A stretch of DNA of 32,913 nt from Planctomycetota bacterium. Lineage in GTDB: Bacteria; Planctomycetota; UBA1135; GCA-002686595. Positions 7,935-16,385 of the stretch are shown here, piece by piece. Numbering within the stretch: the first letter of the stretch is position 1; each line of letters starts with the position of its first letter. Both the position numbers and the translations under genes were made by a program. The stretch covers positions 1 through 32,913 of the forward strand of contig JAPLOE010000169.1 of assembly GCA_026692705.1 (NCBI GenBank). Direction: 5' to 3'. Below the pieces are notes generated by a model that searched no databases, had not been told where the DNA came from, and saw only the letters and a program-made list of their open reading frames with translations.

Positions 7935-8093
7935 CCGGACTGCGCCGGTGCTTTTGAAGGGCGCACTCCGCCCGGGACGCGCTCGACCGGGATTTTTCCG
8001 GTTTCCTCCGTCCGCGGCGGCGCCGCCTTTCCGTGGGTCCTCCTGCCCGGAGCCTGTCCGGGCCGCCCCCACCACCACGGAACCACCTCGCCG

Positions 8094-11000
8094 ATGAGCA
8101 ACCTCCACCCGCTCCGCCACTTGCTCCGCCCGCTGGCCCTGCTGGCCTGCGCCTCGCCCGTGCTCGCCCAGTCGACGCTGCCGCCGTCGGTCTGCTTCGC
8201 GCCCGGGACGGACCCACTGTACGTGCAGCAGACGCTCGCCTTGATGCCGCCGATGCCCGAGGCCTACTGGGTGGCGCCTTGGGGTGGCTATCCGGGTGAC
8301 GCGAACCCGCGCGTGATCACCTGGAGCATCGTCCCCGACGGAACGCTGATTCCCGACGAGAACGGCAACGGCTGGGCCGCGGCCGGGAGCAGTTTCGTGT
8401 CCACGCTGAACACGAAGTTCCTGTTCCAAGGTGGCTTCGCGACGGCGCTCAGCCGCATCCAGGAGTGCTTCGACCGCTGGGAGGAGCTGAGCGGCATCGA
8501 CTTCGTGTTCGTTTCGTCCAACGGCACGACCGACGACGGCGCGGCCTGGTCCTCGCCGGGCAGCCCCGTGCGCGGTGACATCCGCCTCGGCATGAAACCG
8601 CTCGATGGCCTGAACAACGTGCTCGGCTACTGCAAGTTCCCGATCGACGGCGGGAACATGGTGCTGGATTCGGCCGAGGGCTGGGCGCTCGCGACCGACG
8701 CGAACCGCTTCCTGCGCAACATCGTTTCGCACGAGCTCGGCCACGGCATCGGGATCCTGCACTCCTGCGACCAGGGGACGGCGGACTTCCTGATGGAGCC
8801 CTTCCTCGACACCACGTTCGACGGCCCGCGCGCGGACGACATTCTCGCGGTCCACTCGCAGTACGGCGACGCGCTCGAGCCCAACAACACCGCCGCCACG
8901 TCCAACTGGACCGTGCCGCTGTCGAACAACAACATCGCGACGATCGGAGCCATCCCGCCCCCGGTGAGTGGAACGGCGCCGGCCGACGCGCGCCTGTATT
9001 CCATCACGAGGCTCGACGACGTCGACTACTTCAAGGTGCTGCTCGTCACCAACGCGCGCCTGCGCGTCGACGTGCAGCCGGCCGGCTCGACCTACCAGGT
9101 GTCGGCGCAGGATCCGTACAACGGCTCGTGCGCCACGACGCCGCAGACGCTCAACCTGCTGACGGCCGGCAACCTGCGCATCGAGCTCGTCGCCGCCGAC
9201 GGGACCACGGTGCTCCAGACCGGTGCCATCAATCCGGCCGGCCTGCCCGAGCGCATCGACATGCTCCTGCCAGCCGCCACCTACTTCATCCGCGTCTCTG
9301 CGGAGCACGCGGGCTTCAACTACTCGCAGTTCTACGAGCTCAAGTTCTCGACCACACAGTGCGGTGACAGCGACGGCGACGGCGTCGACAACTGCACGGA
9401 CAACTGCCCGAGCATCGCGAACGCGAACCAGGCCAACGCCGACGGCGACACGCTCGGCGACGCCTGCGACAACTGCCCGAGCGTGGCCAACGCGAACCAG
9501 GCCGACGGCGATGGAGACGGCGACGGCGATGCCTGCGACAACTGCATCGCGGTCGCGAACAGCACGCAGTCGAACGCCGACGGCGACAGCTTCGGTGATG
9601 CCTGCGACAACTGCCCGAGCGTGGCCAACAACACGCAAGCCAACGGCGACGGCGACACGCTCGGCGACGCTTGCGACAACTGCCCGACGACCACGAACCA
9701 GAACCAGGCCAACGTCGACGGCGACAGCCGCGGCGATGCCTGCGACAACTGCCCGACGGTCTCCAACAGCACGCAGACAAACTCCGACGGCGACACGCTC
9801 GGCGACGCCTGCGACAACTGCCCGACGACCGCCAACCAGAACCAGGCCAACGGCGACGGCGACACCGTCGGTGACGCCTGCGACAACTGTCCGACGGCCT
9901 TCAACAGCAACCAGGCCAACTCTGACGGCGACACGTTCGGCGATGCCTGCGACAACTGCATCGCAGTGACCAACCAGAACCAGGCCAACGGCGACGGCGA
10001 CTCGCTCGGCGACGCCTGCGACAACTGCCCGAGCGTCAGCAACCAGGGTCAGGTCAACATCGATGGCGACAGCCGCGGCGATGCCTGCGACAACTGCCCC
10101 ACGATCTCGAACAGCTCGCAGACCAACGGCGACGGCGACACGTTCGGTGACGCCTGTGACAACTGCCCGACCGTGAGCAACCAGACTCAGGTCAACGGCG
10201 ACGGTGACACGCTGGGCGATGCCTGCGACAACTGCCCGAGCGTGACCAACCAGAACCAGGCCAACGTCGACGGCGACAGCCGCGGCGACGCCTGCGACAA
10301 CTGCCCCACGGTCTCGAACAGCACGCAGACCAACGGCGACGGTGACACGCTCGGCGATGCCTGCGACAACTGCCCGACGACCACCAACCAGAACCAGGCC
10401 AACACGGACGGCGACTTCTACGGCGACGCCTGCGACAACTGCCCCTCGGTCTCGAACAACACGCAGTTCGACGTCGACGGGGACACGCGCGGCGATGTCT
10501 GCGACAACTGCCCCGCGGTCGCCAACCCCAACCAGCAGAACTTGGACGGCGACACGCTCGGCGATGCCTGCGACAACTGCCCGACCGTCGCCAACCAGAC
10601 TCAGGTCGACGGCGACGGCGACTTGCGCGGTGACGCCTGCGACAACTGCCCGGCCGTGGCGAACCCCGGCCAGCAGGACAGCGACGGCGACACGCGCGGC
10701 GACGTCTGCGACAACTGTCCGACGACGCCGAACTTTGGCCAGACCGACGCGGACGGCGACGGCATCGGCGATGCCTGCGACGGCTGCCCGCTCGACCCCG
10801 CCAAGCAGTCGCCCGGCTCCTGCGGCTGCGGCGTGCCCGACACCGACACCGACGGCGACGGCGTGCCGGACTGCTTCGACAACTGCGACAGCGTGGCGAA
10901 CCCGGGCCAGGAGGACTGCAACCAGAACGGCATCGGGGACGCGTGCGACCTCGCGGCCGGCACGAGCTTCGACTTCAACGGCAACAACGTGCTCGACGAG

Positions 11001-11450
11001 TGCGAGCTCGGCCTGGTCGTGACCTACTGCACGCCCGGATTGAGCTCGAGCGGCTGCTCGCCGACGTTCTCGTGGACGGGCTCGCCGCGGGCTCCGCTCA
11101 ACTCCGGGTTCACGCTCACGGTGAACGGCGTCGAGGGCCAGAAGTCCGGCCTGATCTTCTACTCGATCACCGGACCCAACGCCGCGCCGTGGGGCTCGGG
11201 AAGCCCGAGCTTCCTGTGCGTCAAGGCGCCGACGCAGCGCCTCGCCACGCAGACGACCGGCGGCACCGCGGGCGCCTGCGACGGCACGCTCTCGATCGAC
11301 CTGCTCGCGTGGATCGCGGCGCACCCTGGCGCGCTGGGCACGCCGTTCGCCGTCGGCGACGTGGTCTGGGCGCAGGGCTGGTACCGCGACCCGCCGGCGC
11401 CGAAGACGACGAACCTCTCGAACGCGATCCAGTTCACGCTGGAGCCGTGA
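8094..11450 (+). CDS. Secreted metzincin-type metalloprotease with TSP3 repeats and shared C-terminal domain
   Basis: The 1118-residue protein starts with a signal peptide (LLRPLALLACASPVLAQ, about residues 9-25). The catalytic region carries HELGHGIGILH at 213-223, the full zinc motif of metzincins (HExxHxxGxxH), with Met234 as a likely Met-turn. A PPC-like beta domain follows (EPNNT, then DDVDYFKVLLVTNARLRVDV, about 262-430). Residues 436-895 are 20 thrombospondin type-3 repeats of exactly 23 residues, each with two Cys and an acidic calcium-loop motif. Degenerate repeats run to about 970. Residues 978-1118 are the domain shared with the proteins at 384 and 2517. It is probably an exported, calcium-stabilised protease. 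The frame is open from 7806, but the signal peptide fixes the ATG at 8094. No Shine-Dalgarno is visible. Confidence 0.9.
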   Translation: MSNLHPLRHLLRPLALLACASPVLAQSTLPPSVCFAPGTDPLYVQQTLALMPPMPEAYWVAPWGGYPGDANPRVITWSIVPDGTLIPDENGNGWAAAGSSFVSTLNTKFLFQGGFATALSRIQECFDRWEELSGIDFVFVSSNGTTDDGAAWSSPGSPVRGDIRLGMKPLDGLNNVLGYCKFPIDGGNMVLDSAEGWALATDANRFLRNIVSHELGHGIGILHSCDQGTADFLMEPFLDTTFDGPRADDILAVHSQYGDALEPNNTAATSNWTVPLSNNNIATIGAIPPPVSGTAPADARLYSITRLDDVDYFKVLLVTNARLRVDVQPAGSTYQVSAQDPYNGSCATTPQTLNLLTAGNLRIELVAADGTTVLQTGAINPAGLPERIDMLLPAATYFIRVSAEHAGFNYSQFYELKFSTTQCGDSDGDGVDNCTDNCPSIANANQANADGDTLGDACDNCPSVANANQADGDGDGDGDACDNCIAVANSTQSNADGDSFGDACDNCPSVANNTQANGDGDTLGDACDNCPTTTNQNQANVDGDSRGDACDNCPTVSNSTQTNSDGDTLGDACDNCPTTANQNQANGDGDTVGDACDNCPTAFNSNQANSDGDTFGDACDNCIAVTNQNQANGDGDSLGDACDNCPSVSNQGQVNIDGDSRGDACDNCPTISNSSQTNGDGDTFGDACDNCPTVSNQTQVNGDGDTLGDACDNCPSVTNQNQANVDGDSRGDACDNCPTVSNSTQTNGDGDTLGDACDNCPTTTNQNQANTDGDFYGDACDNCPSVSNNTQFDVDGDTRGDVCDNCPAVANPNQQNLDGDTLGDACDNCPTVANQTQVDGDGDLRGDACDNCPAVANPGQQDSDGDTRGDVCDNCPTTPNFGQTDADGDGIGDACDGCPLDPAKQSPGSCGCGVPDTDTDGDGVPDCFDNCDSVANPGQEDCNQNGIGDACDLAAGTSFDFNGNNVLDECELGLVVTYCTPGLSSSGCSPTFSWTGSPRAPLNSGFTLTVNGVEGQKSGLIFYSITGPNAAPWGSGSPSFLCVKAPTQRLATQTTGGTAGACDGTLSIDLLAWIAAHPGALGTPFAVGDVVWAQGWYRDPPAPKTTNLSNAIQFTLEP
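9399..10778 (+). repeat. Tandem array of 20 x 69 bp coding for TSP3 repeats
   Basis: Twenty units of exactly 69 bp with no indel run from 9399 to 10778, each encoding a 23-residue unit that starts DNC and ends GDAC or GDVC. Units 4-7 (9606-9881) and 12-15 (10158-10433) are especially alike, eight units (552 bp) apart. The third base of codons varies among units, which points to selection on the protein. The array keeps all other frames open, producing long spurious ORFs. Confidence 0.95.
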
Positions 11451-11514
11451 GGTGAGTCGGGTCCGCGGCGTCCGGAGGCCCACGCAGCTTCCGGGCGCCG
11501 CGGCGTTCCTGCCG

Positions 11515-11520
11515 TAGGAT
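11515..11520 (+). promoter_or_regulatory. Candidate -10 element for the 11533 sigma factor
   Basis: TAGGAT ends 12 bases before the ATG at 11533; no Shine-Dalgarno lies between. A short leader or leaderless mRNA is implied. Confidence 0.3.
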
Positions 11521-11532
11521 GGGGCGCCCCGC

Positions 11533-12114
11533 ATGGAGCGCCCCGCACGAGTCACGCTCGCCTTCGCCCGCTGGCGGGGCGGCGATCCGTCTGCCCGCGA
11601 TGAGGTGCTCGCGGGCCTGTACGAGGAATTGCGCGCGCTCGCCGGGCGGCACCTGGGCGCGAATTCGCCGGCGCGGACGCTGCAGCCGACCGCGCTCGTG
11701 CACGAGGTCTACCTGAAATTGCAGGGTTCGGGTTCCGACGAGATCCGCGATCGTGAGCACTTCCTCGCGATCGCCGCGACGGCCATGCGGCAGGTGCTGG
11801 TCGACTACGTGCGCTCGCGCAACGCCGACAAGCGCGGCGGCGAGTGGCGGCGGGCGACGCTCGAGCGCGTGCTGGAGGCCGTCGAGTCGCAGCAGGTCGA
11901 GATCGAGAGCCTCGAGCGCGCGCTCGAGAAGCTCTCTGGCCTCAGCGAGCGGCAGGCGCGCATCGTCGAGCTGCGCGTGTTCGGCGGGCTGACCGTCGAG
12001 GAGGTCGCGCACGTGCTCGGACTGGGCACGACGACGGTCAAGACCGAGTGGCAGTTCGCGCGCGCGTGGCTCAAGCGCGAGCTGCGCCCCGGCGAGGCGC
12101 AGGACGGGCAGTGA
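11533..12114 (+). CDS. ECF-type sigma factor, kinase-associated family
   Basis: The 193-residue protein matches the ECF subfamily (Pfam Sigma70_ECF, TIGR02999 type) that is expanded in planctomycetes and acidobacteria. Recognisable parts are LYEELRALAGRHL (about 29-41), QPTALVHEVYLKL (about 52-64), DREHFLAIAATAMRQVLVDY (about 73-92, region 2), and region 4 with LSERQARIVELRVFGGLTVE and TTVKTEWQFARAWL. It would redirect RNA polymerase. Its TGA overlaps the GTG of the kinase gene (GTGA), so the pair is co-translated and the kinase is the likely regulator, as reported for ECF groups genetically linked to Ser/Thr kinases. Confidence 0.92.
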   Translation: MERPARVTLAFARWRGGDPSARDEVLAGLYEELRALAGRHLGANSPARTLQPTALVHEVYLKLQGSGSDEIRDREHFLAIAATAMRQVLVDYVRSRNADKRGGEWRRATLERVLEAVESQQVEIESLERALEKLSGLSERQARIVELRVFGGLTVEEVAHVLGLGTTTVKTEWQFARAWLKRELRPGEAQDGQ

Positions 12115-15100
12115 CTTCCGCGAGCGAACGGCACGAGCTCCTGACGCGACTATTCGCGGAGGCGAGCGAGCTGGCCCCCGCGGAACGTGCGGGATTCCTC
12201 GAGCGTTCCTGCGGAGGCGACCGGGAGCTGCGGGCGGAGATCGAGGCGCTGCTCGGCGAGTCGCAGGCCCCGCTGGCGCTGTTCGACGACGCGGACAGCG
12301 GGCGCAACCGTGGCGGACTCGTGGCGCTGCTCGCCAACGCGGACGAGCGCTGGGTCGGCACGGTCGTCGGCGATTGCAAGCTCGTCGAGCTGCTCGGCTC
12401 GGGCGGCATGGGCTCCGTGTACCGCGGCCGCCAGTCGAATCCGGCGCGCGACGTCGCGGTCAAGATCCTGCGCGGCAGCCGCTTCGAGGAGGCGGCGCTG
12501 CGGCGTTTCGAGGTCGAGACCGAGCTGCTCGCGCGGCTGCGCCATCCCGGCATCGCGCAGGTCTTCTCGGCGGGCGTGCACTCGCAGGGACCGCTGCGGG
12601 TCCCCTACTGCGTGCTCGAGCTCGTCGACGGCGCGCAGCCGATCACCGAGTTCTGCTCGTCGCGCGCGCTCGGCGTCACCGCGACGCTGCGGCTCTTCCT
12701 GCAGGCCTGCGACGCGCTGCAGCACGCGCACGAGCACCGCGTCGTGCACCGCGACGTCAAGCCCGGCAACCTGCTCGTCGACCGCGACGGCCGCCTGCGC
12801 GTGATCGACTTCGGCATCGCGCGCGCGCTCGCGAGCGACGACGAGCGTGCGCAGCGCACGCGCACGGGACAGGTGCTGGGAACGCCGGCCTACATGAGTC
12901 CCGAGCAGTTCGCGGCGCGCGCGGACGAGCTCGACACGCGTGCGGACGTCTATTCGCTCGGCGTCGTGCTGTACGAGCTGCTCGCGGGCCGCCTGCCGAT
13001 CGAGGTCGAAGGTGCGGCGCTGCACGAGATCTCGCGGCGCGTGCTCGAGGACGAGCCGCCGCGGCTGAGCACGGTGCGGCGCGCGCTGCGCGGCGACCTC
13101 GAGACGATCGTCGCCAAGACGCTCTCGAAAGACGCGACGCGGCGCTACGGCTCCGCGGGAGCGCTGGCCGCCGACCTGCGCCGCTACCTCAGCGACGAGC
13201 CAATCACCGCGCGCCCCGCGACTGCCCTCTACCAGATGACGAAGTTCGCGCGGCGCCACCGCGGTCTCGTCGCCGGCGCGTTCGTCGCGCTCGGGGCGCT
13301 CGTCACGGGCACGATCGTCGCGACCACCAGCGCTTTCGAGGCTCTCCGCGCGCGCGACGAAGCGCGCCGCCTCGCCTACGAGGCCAACCTCGCCGCCGTC
13401 GCCTCCGCGCTCACGAGCTTCGACTTCGCCGCCGCTCGCAAGCGGCTCGACGAGGCGCCCGAGGAGCTGCGCGGCTGGGAGTGGCGCCACTTCGACGCGC
13501 GCCTCGACGACGCGTCCTTCGCGATCGCTCCGCTCGCGCCGCCCTCGCCGCCGTGGGGCGTGCGCGATCTCGAATACGTTCAGGTGAACGGCGAGAAATT
13601 CATCGCCGTCGCCCACGTGATCCCGCGCGACGGACTCGAGGCAGTCGAGCTCCGCCTGCACGCCGCGACCGACGGCTCGCTGCACGCGCGCTGGCAAGTC
13701 GCTCCGGACCGCGGCATGTGGGTGGCGATCTCGAGCGATCGGGTGTGGCTCTCGAACTCGAAGGGCGACGTATGGACGCTCGACCCCGCGACCGGCGCCG
13801 AGCAGGGACTGCGCGCGCACTTCGAGGCCGACGATGTCACTTCGCGTTACGCGCTCACGCCGCTCGGCGGCACGCGCGTGCTCGTCGCGCGCCGCGTCGG
13901 CGGTTTCCAGCGGATCCTCGATCTCGCGACGGGCAAGGCGGAGCTTCCGCCCGCGCTGCCGGCCGACGAATCCTCGTTCGTGCCGCGCGGCCCGACCGCC
14001 GACGGGCGCGGACTGATCTCGTTCGGCAAGTACATCTGCCTCACGCCGTTCGCTGCGGACGAGCCGGGAGCGGTGCTCGCGCACGCGGGCGAGCCGATTC
14101 TCGTCTACGCGGTCCATCCCGATGGACAACGCTTCTTCGCCGCCTGTCGCGACGGTTCCGTCGAGGTGATCCGGTTCGCGCAAGGTGCGCTGACGGTCGA
14201 ACATCGTTTCCAGGCGCATTCGGACGTCGTCACGGGCATTGCCGTGTCTCCCGACGGACGTTTCCTGACCACGTCGGGAGGTGACCGCGCGATCCACGTG
14301 TGGCGAGTGGAGGATTTCGCGCTCGTCAACACGCTCGTCGGCTCCGACGCCGGCGCGGGGGCGCTCTCCTACGACGCGACGGGCGAGCATCTCGCCCTGT
14401 CCGCGGGCCTGCGGGGCGTGCTCGTGTTCGACGAGCCCGAGCGCGCCGACCCGCGGACGCTGCGCGATTTCGAGTTCTACGCCTACTCGCTCGCGCTCGC
14501 GCCGGACGGCGAGCGCCTGGCGGCCGGGGACTGGGGCCAGTTCGTGCACGTCTGGGATCGACGCACGACCGCCCCAATCTTCTCCGTGCGGCTCGCCCCG
14601 CTGTCGAGGCCCGTGCAGACGCTCGAATGGAGTCGCGACAGCAAGCGCCTGCTGGCTTCCGTCGTCGCGGATCCGCCCGTGCCAAGCCTGCATGTCCTCG
14701 ACGCGCAGACCGGAGAGGTGCTCGCCAGCGCGAGCGCCGAGAGCATGGTCTTCGCGGCTTCGTGGATCGATGACGAACGCTTCGTCGCAGCCTGCGGCGG
14801 ACGCCTCGAGATCCGGCGCGCCAGCGACGCCGGGCTGGAACGCACCGTCGGTCTCGTGCCGATCGATGCGGCCGTGATGCCGTGGTCGATCCGCTGGGAC
14901 TTCGCCAAGTCGCCGGACCGAACGCAGCTCGCGCTCGCCTGCCCCGACGGCAGCGTGCGTTGCTGGGAACTGCCAGAATTCCGGCCCGTCTTCGCGATCG
15001 GCGTCCACAAGGGCCCCGCGCACGCGGTGGCGTGGAGCGCCGACGGCGCGCAGCTCGTCATCGCCGGAGCCGACCGTCGCATCTGCGTTCTCGACGCGCG

Positions 15101-15389
15101 CACGGGAACCCTCCTGCACGAGACCACCGCCCACGCGAGCGCGGTGTTCGATGTGTGCTTCTCGCCCGACGGAGCGCGGCTCTTCAGCGGCTCCGACGAC
15201 GACACGATCCGCGTGTGGAGCACGACGACCTGGAGCGAGCTGGCGCGCCTCGACGGGCACTCCGACTACGTGTTCTCGCTCGACTGCGCGCCGGACGGAC
15301 AGCTCCTCAGCGCGTCGGGCGATCGCACCGTGCGAATGTGGGACACCCGCTCGCGCGCGCGCGTGCTGCGCGAGAGCGTGCGCCGCTGA
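12111..15389 (+). CDS. Membrane Ser/Thr protein kinase with C-terminal WD40 beta-propeller
   Basis: The 1092-residue protein starts at GTG 12111, overlapping the sigma factor stop; the frame is open farther upstream but only inside the sigma gene. The kinase domain spans about residues 87-360: glycine loop GSGGMGSVY (96-104), catalytic Lys118 in VAVK, HRDVKPGN (213-220, Asp215), DFG (233-235) and GTPAYMSPEQ around 257-266. All key residues are present, so it should be active. A transmembrane helix at about 385-408 (GLVAGAFVALGALVTGTIVA) leads to an external region. A short linker with RGWEWRHFD is followed by WD40 repeats (for example SPDGRFLTTSGGDRAIHVW and SPDGARLFSGSDDDTIRVW). It probably senses a ligand outside and signals to the coupled ECF factor (inferred). 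Confidence 0.95.
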   Translation: MTSASERHELLTRLFAEASELAPAERAGFLERSCGGDRELRAEIEALLGESQAPLALFDDADSGRNRGGLVALLANADERWVGTVVGDCKLVELLGSGGMGSVYRGRQSNPARDVAVKILRGSRFEEAALRRFEVETELLARLRHPGIAQVFSAGVHSQGPLRVPYCVLELVDGAQPITEFCSSRALGVTATLRLFLQACDALQHAHEHRVVHRDVKPGNLLVDRDGRLRVIDFGIARALASDDERAQRTRTGQVLGTPAYMSPEQFAARADELDTRADVYSLGVVLYELLAGRLPIEVEGAALHEISRRVLEDEPPRLSTVRRALRGDLETIVAKTLSKDATRRYGSAGALAADLRRYLSDEPITARPATALYQMTKFARRHRGLVAGAFVALGALVTGTIVATTSAFEALRARDEARRLAYEANLAAVASALTSFDFAAARKRLDEAPEELRGWEWRHFDARLDDASFAIAPLAPPSPPWGVRDLEYVQVNGEKFIAVAHVIPRDGLEAVELRLHAATDGSLHARWQVAPDRGMWVAISSDRVWLSNSKGDVWTLDPATGAEQGLRAHFEADDVTSRYALTPLGGTRVLVARRVGGFQRILDLATGKAELPPALPADESSFVPRGPTADGRGLISFGKYICLTPFAADEPGAVLAHAGEPILVYAVHPDGQRFFAACRDGSVEVIRFAQGALTVEHRFQAHSDVVTGIAVSPDGRFLTTSGGDRAIHVWRVEDFALVNTLVGSDAGAGALSYDATGEHLALSAGLRGVLVFDEPERADPRTLRDFEFYAYSLALAPDGERLAAGDWGQFVHVWDRRTTAPIFSVRLAPLSRPVQTLEWSRDSKRLLASVVADPPVPSLHVLDAQTGEVLASASAESMVFAASWIDDERFVAACGGRLEIRRASDAGLERTVGLVPIDAAVMPWSIRWDFAKSPDRTQLALACPDGSVRCWELPEFRPVFAIGVHKGPAHAVAWSADGAQLVIAGADRRICVLDARTGTLLHETTAHASAVFDVCFSPDGARLFSGSDDDTIRVWSTTTWSELARLDGHSDYVFSLDCAPDGQLLSASGDRTVRMWDTRSRARVLRESVRR

Positions 15390-15392
15390 GCT

Positions 15393-16385
15393 TCAGCGCA
15401 ACGAGCGCGCCTCGACGCCCTCGAGCGTCATCACCACCGGCCGGATGTGGCCGTTGGAATCGAACTCGAGCCGGTCGATGCACGTCACGCGATGGTCGCG
15501 GCCGAGGTTGGGGATCGGACGACGGTGGTAGACGATGAACCACTCGTCGGTGCCGGGCACGCGGATCACGGAGTTGTGGCCCGCACCCGTCGCGATGCGC
15601 TCGTCCTTCTCGAGAATCGTGCCGACGCGCTCGAACGGCCCCTGCGGCGAGTCCGCGATCGCGTAGGCGACGCGGTAGGAGCCATCGCCCCACCCACCTT
15701 CGGACCACAGGAAGTAGCAGCGCCCTTCGCGCCGGAACATCACCGGACCTTCGACGTAGCCCTGCGGCGTGATCTCGCGGAACGTCGTGCCGTCGGGCCA
15801 CGGAAGGAAGCCGGTGAGCTCGTCGTTGAGCCGCGCGACGTTGCAGTGGCCCCAGCCGCCGTAGAACAGGTACAGCGCGCCGTCGTCATCGCGGAACACG
15901 AACGGGTCGATCGGTTGTGCGTCGTTGTGGAAGTCGCCGACGAGCGGGCGCCCGAGCAGGTCGCGGTACGGCCCCTGCGGCGCGTCCGCGACGGCGACGC
16001 CGAGGCCGCCGGTGTGGCTCTTCGTGTCGGCGGGATCCCACATCGGTCCGCCCGGGCGCTGCAGGTCGTTGGCAGAAAACACGAGGAAGAAGCGGCCCTT
16101 GTGCTCGAGCACCGACGGCGCCCACAGCGCGCGATAGGCCCACTTCACGCTGTCGAGCTCGAGCGCGCTCGCGTGCTTCGACCAATGCACGAGGTCGGGC
16201 GACGAGAACGCGTCGAAGTGCGTCTGGTCGTCGTAGGCGGCGGAGGTCGTCGGGAAGATCCAGTACTGCCCCGCGAGCACCGCTCCTTCCGGATCGGCGT
16301 ACCAGCCTTCGAACACGGGATTGCCGGAGCGCGGGGCGGCGCAGCTCGGGAGCAACAGGACTACGCAGGCGAGCGGGAGCTTCAT
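15393..16385 (-). CDS. GH43-type glycoside hydrolase, lipoprotein
   Basis: The 330-residue protein begins MKLPLACVVLLLPSC, a lipoprotein signal with Cys15 as the lipidated residue. The five-bladed propeller hydrolase motifs are in the right order: catalytic base Asp31 in YADPEG, Asp160 in QPIDPFVFRD as the pKa-modulating residue, and acid Glu212 in YVEGPVMF. The family includes arabinanases and beta-xylosidases; substrate is not decided by the sequence. It would act on hemicellulose or pectin side chains at the cell surface or in the periplasm. The start at 16385 overlaps the upstream DinB-fold gene stop (ATGA); the upstream in-frame Met gives no signal peptide. It converges on the kinase gene with 3 bp between. 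Confidence 0.88.
   Translation of the reverse strand: MKLPLACVVLLLPSCAAPRSGNPVFEGWYADPEGAVLAGQYWIFPTTSAAYDDQTHFDAFSSPDLVHWSKHASALELDSVKWAYRALWAPSVLEHKGRFFLVFSANDLQRPGGPMWDPADTKSHTGGLGVAVADAPQGPYRDLLGRPLVGDFHNDAQPIDPFVFRDDDGALYLFYGGWGHCNVARLNDELTGFLPWPDGTTFREITPQGYVEGPVMFRREGRCYFLWSEGGWGDGSYRVAYAIADSPQGPFERVGTILEKDERIATGAGHNSVIRVPGTDEWFIVYHRRPIPNLGRDHRVTCIDRLEFDSNGHIRPVVMTLEGVEARSLR

Noticed and set aside
7986-8002. ACCGG/CCGGT inverted repeat with a T-rich loop in the apaG/protease gap.
   Set aside because: Five-base arms between divergent genes; this could arise by chance.
9399-10778. Regular repeats that could suggest a CRISPR array or satellite.
   Set aside because: The period is 69 bp, units vary throughout without constant repeat and unique spacer, and the array lies in frame in a protein gene.
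7932-11555. A 1207-codon open frame on the minus strand, opposite the TSP3 protease.
   Set aside because: It is a by-product of the 69-bp repeat, which keeps all frames open. The translation is low-complexity V/A/R text without domains, whereas the plus frame has a signal peptide and clear motifs.
12150-15260. A 1036-codon open frame on the minus strand, opposite the kinase gene.
   Set aside because: Antisense shadow; the kinase frame has every catalytic motif in order.
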